From: an uncultured Ruminococcus sp.
GTDB taxonomy: Bacteria > Bacillota > Clostridia > Oscillospirales > Ruminococcaceae
Assembly (NCBI GenBank): GCA_937902395.1
Contig: CALGTV010000113.1
Coordinates: forward strand, 1-11,822
DNA length: 11,822 nucleotides
Reading direction: 5' to 3'
Position numbers and translations under genes: made by a program. The notes beneath the pieces were generated by a model. It saw only the letters and a list, made by a program, of their open reading frames with translations, was not told the DNA's origin and did not search any database. How positions within the stretch are numbered: position 1 is the stretch's first letter; each line of letters starts with the position of its first letter. This document shows positions 7,194 through 11,822 of the stretch, piece by piece.

Positions 7194-7214
7194 TATTATA
7201 ATACTTATAATACT
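7188..7214 (+). repeat. Three 9-bp tandem units containing TATAAT in the smpB leader
   Basis: Units at 7188-7196, 7197-7205 and 7206-7214 each begin with TATAAT; the second and third are identical (TATAATACT) and the first ends in TAT. Only the first has a -35 element at the correct distance. Confidence 0.8.
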
Positions 7215-7232
7215 ATTTTTCGGAGGAAAATT

Positions 7233-7697
7233 ATGCGTTCAAAAGGAACTAAAACTATAGCCGAAAACCGCAAGGCAAGACATGAATATTTCGTCATTGA
7301 ATCATACGAAGCAGGCATTGAGCTTGTGGGTACAGAAGTAAAATCAATCCGTCAGGGTGCTGTAAATCTCAAAGATGCATGGTGCTCTATTGATAACGGT
7401 GAAATTTTTGTGCGCGGTATGCACATTTCCCCTTACGAAAAGGGAAACATCTTCAACCGCGACCCCATGCGCGTCCGCAAGCTTCTCATGCACAAACGCG
7501 AGATTAATAAGCTGTTCGGAACTGTAAAGCAGGACGGTCTTTCGCTTATACCTCTAAGCATATACTTTAAGGATTCCCGCGTGAAAATGCAGGTGGGACT
7601 TTGTAAAGGTAAAAAGCTTTACGACAAGCGCGCTGATGCCGCTAAGCGTGACGCTAACCGCGAAATTGACCGCAATATGAAATCTCGCAACAGATAA
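7233..7697 (+). CDS. smpB: SsrA-binding protein SmpB
   Basis: SmpB binds tmRNA and delivers it to stalled ribosomes in trans-translation, filling the place of the missing codon-anticodon duplex. The protein shows the family's full set of landmarks: IAENRKARHEYFVIESYEAGIEL near the N-terminus, GTEVKSIRQG (34-43), HISPYEKGNIFNRDP followed by RKLLMHKREI in the middle, and a basic C-terminal tail starting at KGKKLYDKR. The start at 7233 is chosen because CGGAGG lies seven bases upstream and the length becomes 154 residues, normal for the family; the in-frame TTG further up at 7182 would add 17 residues and overlaps the -10 region. The SGNH hydrolase gene starts 9 bp after the stop. No tmRNA gene was found in the window. 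Confidence 0.97.
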   Translation: MRSKGTKTIAENRKARHEYFVIESYEAGIELVGTEVKSIRQGAVNLKDAWCSIDNGEIFVRGMHISPYEKGNIFNRDPMRVRKLLMHKREINKLFGTVKQDGLSLIPLSIYFKDSRVKMQVGLCKGKKLYDKRADAAKRDANREIDRNMKSRNR

Positions 7698-7706
7698 GGT
7701 GAATAT

Positions 7707-8693
7707 ATGCTGAAAAAAATTTTTTCTGCCATAATTGCTCTTTTTGTGCCAATAGTTCTGACAGGCTGTGCCCTTACGGAGCGTGACCTCGTTGACAAGA
7801 CATACGAGACAAATACCCCTCCCCGACTTATGTTTCTTGGGGATTCCATAGCCGCAGGTTATGGGCTTGAGGGGTATACCTCCAATGATAATTATTCCTG
7901 TTCCGATTCCTATGCAAATATTCTTGATGCGAAATATACAGCGGCTTTAGCGGAAACATACTCCCACGAAATGCAGAATTTCGCCGTTTCGGGAGCAACC
8001 TCCGCTGACCTTATAGAGCTTCTCAAAAGCGGAAAACTGGATTCTGCACTCGCAGAAACTGACGCTGTTGTTGTATCAATCGGAGGCAATGATTTGCTGG
8101 GGAATATCTATACAATTATCGAATCTCTGGGAATCACTCCCGAAAATCAGACAATAAATATTGATGATATAGATATATTGTCACTTCTCAGTCAGATTGC
8201 AACTTTAGAGGAAAATGTGCAGGATTCTCTTACGGAATTCGAAACAAATCTGAAAGAAATCGCTGTAATTTTAAACGAAAAATCAGAGGGAGATGTCTAT
8301 ATACAAACGTTGTATAATCCCCTTGAAACCTTTACGGATATTTCACTTGTTACAGATTTTTCAGAATCCACATTAACTGAATTCAATCGCATTATCAATG
8401 ATAATTCCGTAAATGGCTATAAAGTAATCGACGTTGCCGCAGATTTTGTAGGCAAATGTGAAGAGCTGACACGTATCGGGAAGATTGATATCCACCCCAA
8501 CGAAGCAGGACATAAGGTTATTGCTGAGGCTGTAGACGAGGCTCTGACAGCTGATACATACACCTACACTACGCAGGTATACGGCGAACCGCACCTGACA
8601 TTGACGGCTATTCTCCTAATTGCAGGCGGTATTCTTGCTATGCTTATTGTGGTTGTGGTGCTTATCCCGAAGATGTTCAGGAAATATGAATAA
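7707..8693 (+). CDS. SGNH/GDSL-type hydrolase lipoprotein with C-terminal membrane segment
   Basis: The 328-residue protein has a lipoprotein signal with lipobox LTGC (lipid anchor C21). SGNH block I is LGDSIAAGYG with nucleophile S47, block II has G96 (VSGATS), block III is GGND (126-129) and block V is HPNEAGH starting at H263, so the Ser-Gly-Asn-His set is complete. The Asp nearest the catalytic His is two residues before it (DIHP), not three as in the DGxH form. A hydrophobic stretch near 298-322 followed by KMFRKYE predicts a C-terminal transmembrane helix, so the catalytic domain would be held outside the membrane at both ends. Lipid, acyl or acetyl ester hydrolysis is plausible; the substrate is unknown. 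AAGGTG overlaps the smpB stop, indicating co-translation or at least co-transcription with smpB. Confidence 0.9.
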   Translation: MLKKIFSAIIALFVPIVLTGCALTERDLVDKTYETNTPPRLMFLGDSIAAGYGLEGYTSNDNYSCSDSYANILDAKYTAALAETYSHEMQNFAVSGATSADLIELLKSGKLDSALAETDAVVVSIGGNDLLGNIYTIIESLGITPENQTINIDDIDILSLLSQIATLEENVQDSLTEFETNLKEIAVILNEKSEGDVYIQTLYNPLETFTDISLVTDFSESTLTEFNRIINDNSVNGYKVIDVAADFVGKCEELTRIGKIDIHPNEAGHKVIAEAVDEALTADTYTYTTQVYGEPHLTLTAILLIAGGILAMLIVVVVLIPKMFRKYE

Positions 8694-8729
8694 ACAACGA
8701 ATCCCCCGATTTTTCGGGGGATTCGTTGT
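8694..8729. terminator. Shared hairpin between convergent SGNH gene and hisE
   Basis: ACAACGAATCCCCCGA (8694-8709) pairs perfectly with TCGGGGGATTCGTTGT (8714-8729) around a TTTT loop, a 16-bp stem. It begins on the base after the SGNH stop codon and ends one base before the hisE stop codon, so it occupies almost the whole 37-bp gap and can act on both strands. Neither side has a true U-tract, so termination efficiency is uncertain. Confidence 0.75.
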
Positions 8730-8730
8730 A

Positions 8731-9069
8731 TTATGAGTTCTTGTCAACGGTATGGAACTTTTTAAGGTTTCCGATTTTCTCATTACGCTCGTCAAGGATT
8801 CTTTCAACATCAGTCCATTCAAGTCCCTGATTAACACAAAGCACCATGATGTGATAGAGCAGGTCGTTGATTTCGTTCATAAGCTCGTCATTGTCATTAT
8901 TTTTAGCGGCGATTACAGTTTCTGTAGCTTCCTCGCCGATTTTCTTGCAGATTTTGTCTACACCCTTGTCGAAAAGGTAGCAGGTATAAGAATTTTCAGC
9001 AGCATTTCCGCTGTCATACTGCTTTTTTCTCTCCTTGATTACTTCAAAAATTTCGTGATATACGTTCAT
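8731..9069 (-). CDS. hisE: Phosphoribosyl-ATP diphosphatase HisE
   Basis: HisE hydrolyses phosphoribosyl-ATP to phosphoribosyl-AMP and pyrophosphate, the second step of histidine synthesis, in the cytoplasm. The 112-residue sequence has the MazG-like core of the family: SYTCYLFDKGVDKICKKIGEE (27-47) with the metal-binding EEATE (46-50), then NEINDLLYHIMVL. Length is normal for a single-domain HisE, so it is not the HisIE fusion common in many bacteria. AAGGAGT lies directly upstream of the ATG, just beyond the stop of the 261-residue unknown gene 12 bp away. It is the last gene of the leftward operon. Confidence 0.95.
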   Translation of the reverse strand: MNVYHEIFEVIKERKKQYDSGNAAENSYTCYLFDKGVDKICKKIGEEATETVIAAKNNDNDELMNEINDLLYHIMVLCVNQGLEWTDVERILDERNEKIGNLKKFHTVDKNS

Positions 9070-9081
9070 TTTTTTACTCCT

Positions 9082-9867
9082 TTATAAATATTCTTTAATA
9101 TCATCATAATTTAAATAGCCCTGTTTTTTTAACTTCCATACTTTTTCTGCAAAAGTATATGACCTTTGTAAATTGGGATTTGGTCCTATTTTAAGAAAAT
9201 CAATTAATTCAGGATTGTCTGAATCCAAATCATTCATAAAATCCTTTCGCATTTTTGCATTTGTACAAAAACAGAATGCGTCGTTATTTAGTAGATAATC
9301 AAACAATTTTCGTTTCTTTTCATCTACTACACTTTTCTTTCTTTCATACATTCTTTCTTCTGCAAATTTTACTAATTCTGATATATCCCCTACAAAATCA
9401 TGATTCAAGAAAGATTCAATTGCTATACAAGGATTTTTAGTAAACTTAGTATTGCTTAACCAGTCATTCATTTTCAAAACTGATATCATTTTATTTTCGT
9501 ACAAAATCGAAATAATAATTTTATATGGATTTAATAAATCCAATTCCAATAATTCCTTATTATACTTTTCTATATCAATTCTTATACTATTCAAATCCGT
9601 CTTAGATATCTGACTTTTTTCAACAATTTCCTCAGTTATCAATAAAGAATTAAAGTCATAGTATTCATAATAATAATAAATATTTTTTATGTTATTAAGT
9701 TTTAAATATTCAAGAAACTCTGTCAAATCCACATCTAAATATATATCAGTCATATGTGGTAAGCTAACATATTTTATAGGGAATATTTTTTCAGATTTAA
9801 AAAAATCTATTAAGTCTTCTTCTGCGATAATCGAATTATCTTCTAAAATAAAATCAATATCTTCCAT
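9082..9867 (-). CDS. Unknown AT-rich protein between hisI and hisE
   Basis: This 261-residue protein is not recognised. It has no signal peptide and no membrane helix; it is rich in Asp, Glu, Lys, Ile, Tyr and Asn, with a tyrosine-dense patch NIYYYYEYYDF near residue 62, a charged stretch ERMYERKKSVVDEKKRK in the second half, and FCFCT soon after it. Base composition differs sharply from its neighbours: a 60-base line inside it (9481-9540) contains 10 G+C, against 27 in a hisI line (9961-10020). That suggests recent acquisition. A ribosome site (AAGGTG, 9875-9880) precedes the ATG, 20 bp after the hisI stop, and hisE follows 12 bp later, so it should be expressed with the his genes. An immunity- or defence-type cargo gene is possible but unsupported by any motif. 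Confidence 0.75.
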   Translation of the reverse strand: MEDIDFILEDNSIIAEEDLIDFFKSEKIFPIKYVSLPHMTDIYLDVDLTEFLEYLKLNNIKNIYYYYEYYDFNSLLITEEIVEKSQISKTDLNSIRIDIEKYNKELLELDLLNPYKIIISILYENKMISVLKMNDWLSNTKFTKNPCIAIESFLNHDFVGDISELVKFAEERMYERKKSVVDEKKRKLFDYLLNNDAFCFCTNAKMRKDFMNDLDSDNPELIDFLKIGPNPNLQRSYTFAEKVWKLKKQGYLNYDDIKEYL

Positions 9868-9887
9868 AAATAATCACCTTATAACAA

Positions 9888-10232
9888 CTACTCCTCCGTG
9901 TTATATAATTCATTAAAGAAACAGCTGTAGCTTCCTGTATGACAGGCAACTCCCGTCTGCTCCACATTTACAAGCAGGGTATCATTATCGCAGTCGCCGT
10001 AAATTGACACGACTTTCTGCAAATGTCCCGATGTAGCACCCTTATTCCAGTACTCCTGACGGGAACGGCTCCAGAACCATGTGTAACCCGTTTCAAGAGT
10101 TTTTTTCAGGCTCTCCTTGTTCATATACGCAAGCATAAGAACCGTTTTTGTGTTGACCTCATAGCAAATTGCAGGGATTAACTCCCCTTTTTCAAAGAAT
10201 TTGTCAAGGTCATTTAAATCAATTTTTATCAT
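9888..10232 (-). CDS. hisI: Phosphoribosyl-AMP cyclohydrolase HisI
   Basis: HisI opens the adenine ring of phosphoribosyl-AMP to give ProFAR precursor in histidine step 3; it is a zinc- and magnesium-dependent cytoplasmic dimer. The 114-residue protein carries the signature TWFWSRSRQEYWNKGATSGH (51-70) and the metal sites GDCDND, with D80, D82 and D84 for magnesium and C81, C97 and C104 for zinc, all present. Length is normal for the unfused enzyme. Its ribosome site AGGAGT (10238-10243) overlaps the stop codon of the upstream SdpI-like gene, which suggests translational coupling. The unknown 261-residue gene separates it from hisE. Confidence 0.96.
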   Translation of the reverse strand: MIKIDLNDLDKFFEKGELIPAICYEVNTKTVLMLAYMNKESLKKTLETGYTWFWSRSRQEYWNKGATSGHLQKVVSIYGDCDNDTLLVNVEQTGVACHTGSYSCFFNELYNTEE

Positions 10233-10241
10233 TTTACACTC

Positions 10242-10616
10242 CTATTCCTTAGGTATGCCCTTTTCGTCGAATTTATTTTGAAGTTCCTTTGATACTGAAT
10301 TGCACGAATAAACAACATTAGCAATAAGAACAACAGAATACACAAGTGATAAAGCCCTTGCAACATTATCTCCTTTAAAATAGTACATAAGAAATATTGC
10401 AGGAATACCAAGCAGAAGATAAACAATTCCTATTATAATCCATTGTTTACCGCAAGCCGTATTTGCATAGTTCCATGCTTCAAAGCTTGATTTTGCTAAT
10501 TCAGTACGAAATCCGTACTTCATTTCCTTATCATTTGACGAATATTTTTTCATAACAAATCCGCCCAACAATACAGTAAATGAGATAACAATATTTATAA
10601 TAAATATTAATTCCAT
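10242..10616 (-). CDS. SdpI/YhfL-like small membrane protein
   Basis: The 124-residue protein has about three membrane segments: residues 3-21, roughly 59-80 (IIIGIVYLLLGIPAIFLMYYF) and roughly 86-105. Between the first and second lies KYGFRTELAKSSFEAWNYAN, which fits the SdpI/YhfL family pattern GYRT...S.EAW..AN. In Bacillus subtilis SdpI protects cells from the SdpC killing peptide and passes its signal to a repressor; many relatives have no known role. Here it sits inside the his operon: the ATG lies 3 bp after the hisF stop, with a GAGGT site inside the hisF end, and its own stop overlaps the hisI ribosome site. No toxin or repressor partner is present. The family call rests on motif memory only. 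Confidence 0.65.
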   Translation of the reverse strand: MELIFIINIVISFTVLLGGFVMKKYSSNDKEMKYGFRTELAKSSFEAWNYANTACGKQWIIIGIVYLLLGIPAIFLMYYFKGDNVARALSLVYSVVLIANVVYSCNSVSKELQNKFDEKGIPKE

Positions 10617-10619
10617 ATC

Positions 10620-11375
10620 TTACCTCACAATAACTCCACGTTCTCTGCAATAATCCTTAACCTCGCCTACAGTAAGCTCTCTGAAATGGAACAGAGAAGC
10701 CGCAAGAGCCGCAGTTGCTCCTGTTTTTTCGAAAACTTCATAGAAATCATTGATTTTTCCTGCACCGCCGCTGGCAATTACAGGAATTGAGCAGTTGTCG
10801 CATACAGCTTTCAGCATTTCAATGTCGAAGCCCTCTTTTGTGCCGTCAGCGTCAATGGAGTTAAGGCATATTTCCCCTGCACCAAGCTTTTCAATTGTAT
10901 GCACCCAGTCGATAAGGTCAATTCCCATATCCACTCGTCCACCATTAATGTACACCGTCCACTTGTGGTCGGCTATTTTTTTAGCGTCAATTCCAACGCA
11001 TATACATTGACTGCCGAAAATATCTGCTCCGTCCTTGATAAGCTGCGGATTTTTTACAGCCTGCGAGTTCACAGAAACCTTATCCGCGCCTGCACGGAGA
11101 GTTTCACGTATATCGTCAACTGTCTTTATTCCGCCGCCAACTGTCAGAGGAACGAATACTTTTTTTGCAGTTTCACGCACAACATCAAGGAACACTCCAC
11201 GTCCCTCAAATGACGCTGTTATATCGTAGAATACAATTTCATCTGCACCCTGCTTATTGTACTCTGCCGCACATTCAACAGGGTCGCCAACGTCACGTAT
11301 TCCCTCAAAATTTACGCCCTTTACTACCTTGCCGTTTCGCACGTCAAGACAGGGAATTATTCTTTTTGCAAGCAT
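10620..11375 (-). CDS. hisF: Imidazole glycerol phosphate synthase cyclase subunit HisF
   Basis: HisF, with the glutaminase HisH, converts PRFAR to imidazole glycerol phosphate and AICAR, linking histidine and purine synthesis. The start at 11375 gives MLAKRIIPCLDVRNGKVVKG, the canonical beginning, with catalytic D11 and D130 (VGIDAK) at their usual positions; an in-frame ATG five codons earlier overlaps the preceding gene and is less likely. The (beta/alpha)8 phosphate-binding loops are visible: VGGGIK (79-84), SVNS (101-104) and ASGGAGK late in the chain. Length is 251 residues, normal for the family. GGAGGC lies six bases upstream. HisH and HisA are not in the window and would be expected further right. 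Confidence 0.97.
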   Translation of the reverse strand: MLAKRIIPCLDVRNGKVVKGVNFEGIRDVGDPVECAAEYNKQGADEIVFYDITASFEGRGVFLDVVRETAKKVFVPLTVGGGIKTVDDIRETLRAGADKVSVNSQAVKNPQLIKDGADIFGSQCICVGIDAKKIADHKWTVYINGGRVDMGIDLIDWVHTIEKLGAGEICLNSIDADGTKEGFDIEMLKAVCDNCSIPVIASGGAGKINDFYEVFEKTGATAALAASLFHFRELTVGEVKDYCRERGVIVR

Positions 11376-11376
11376 T

Positions 11377-11822
11377 TTAAGCCTCCTCAATATCTTTTAT
11401 AAATCGCCATTTTAATTTTTCGGCGATAATTAATGTATCACTTTTATTATGTAAATCAATATATATTTTTTCCAGAGAAGTATAACTGCCGTCGGTCCAT
11501 ACTATAAGCCTGTCATCACGTGTCTTTCCCATTAAATCAGTACGGAAAAATATATTGCAGCCATATATTTCATTTGAGTAATTTTCAGTAAATCCTGAAA
11601 TGACGCAAAATCTTACACCAATGAAAAAAAGCTCTATTCTGCCTGTCCATGGATTGTCAATAATAACCGAAGCAGTATGTTGGTCTTTTTCAGTCCAAAC
11701 AATAATTCCCTGCTCATCTTCGGAGCATCCACTGTTATAATTAACAGATACTATCACTGAATCATGTAGACTTCCAAGTTTTTCAATATCATCCTCGGTA
11801 TTTATCTCATTCCATATTTGCA
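11377..11822 (-). CDS. Unknown protein before hisF, 5' end beyond window (partial)
   Basis: The minus-strand frame stays open from the stop at 11377-11379 to the window edge, so at least 147 residues are present and the N-terminus is missing. A GTG at 11757 is a possible start, but the upstream residues (IWNEINTEDDIEKLGSLHDS) read as real protein. The LHDS motif followed by beta-strand-rich sequence and ending in IVWTDG resembles small uncharacterised proteins, some placed near toxin-immunity genes; this is a recollection, not a firm match. It has no signal peptide in the visible part. The stop lies 1 bp before the hisF ATG, and the hisF ribosome site is inside its last codons, so the two are tightly coupled. 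Function unknown. Confidence 0.7.
   Translation of the reverse strand, partial: QIWNEINTEDDIEKLGSLHDSVIVSVNYNSGCSEDEQGIIVWTEKDQHTASVIIDNPWTGRIELFFIGVRFCVISGFTENYSNEIYGCNIFFRTDLMGKTRDDRLIVWTDGSYTSLEKIYIDLHNKSDTLIIAEKLKWRFIKDIEEA

Noticed and set aside
7182..7232. TTG start for SmpB
   Set aside because: It overlaps the -10 element and adds residues absent from the family; ATG 7233 has a good ribosome site.
7077..7232. tmRNA (ssrA) gene next to smpB
   Set aside because: The gap is AT-rich promoter DNA with no tRNA-Ala-like ends or tag-peptide frame.
8752..9087. Plus-strand open frame of 111 codons
   Set aside because: It is antisense to hisE, which matches its family over its full length.
10229..10426. 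65-codon minus-strand hydrophobic open frame
   Set aside because: It is an alternative frame of the SdpI-like gene and has no independent ribosome site.

Overview
The window looks like the chromosome of an anaerobic, low-to-moderate-GC Gram-positive gut or rumen bacterium, most likely a Ruminococcus-type member of the Oscillospiraceae. The evidence is two secreted proteins with dockerin-like C-termini, one behind a long Thr-rich linker and BspA-type leucine-rich repeats. There are also AGGAGG-type ribosome sites ahead of nearly every gene, TTGACN-17-TATAAT promoters, and a stand-alone Spo0A-type DNA-binding domain. The genus is an inference; no rRNA gene is present.

Layout, left to right. 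Positions 1-212 hold a possible gene tail or RNA hairpin at the edge and a good promoter. Next is a plus-strand pair: a Spo0A C-terminal-domain protein (213-623) and a secreted beta-propeller protein with a degenerate dockerin (637-1692). It meets a minus-strand BspA-type LRR/dockerin surface protein (1689-3458) tail to tail, and the two stop codons overlap in one palindromic TTAA. Divergent from that gene is a metallo-beta-lactamase-fold protein (3540-4376) with a textbook terminator. Then comes a lipoprotein that joins a propeller-like N-terminal half to an extracellular solute-binding domain (4585-6948). A minus-strand tRNA-Ser(CGA) with its own promoter and terminator follows, then the plus-strand pair smpB and an SGNH/GDSL lipase-like lipoprotein (7233-8693).

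The right third (8694-11822) is a leftward operon carrying the late histidine genes hisF, hisI and hisE. Every his gene is preceded by a non-his gene: a partial unknown protein with an HDS motif before hisF, an SdpI/YhfL-like membrane protein before hisI, and a very AT-rich unknown 261-residue protein before hisE. Spacings are 1 to 20 bp and several Shine-Dalgarno sites lie in or next to the preceding gene's end, so the accessory genes are probably co-transcribed with the biosynthetic ones. HisF makes IGP and AICAR; HisE and HisI carry out steps 2 and 3, and remain separate proteins here rather than the common HisIE fusion.

The most noteworthy points are the interspersed his operon with possible immunity-like cargo, the receiver-less Spo0A-type regulator co-transcribed with a secreted dockerin protein, and the propeller/solute-binding fusion with no transporter genes beside it. 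Smaller points are three TATAAT hexamers at exact 9-bp spacing in the smpB leader and a G-U-rich hairpin at the left edge. No mobile element, CRISPR array, phage gene or rRNA was seen.
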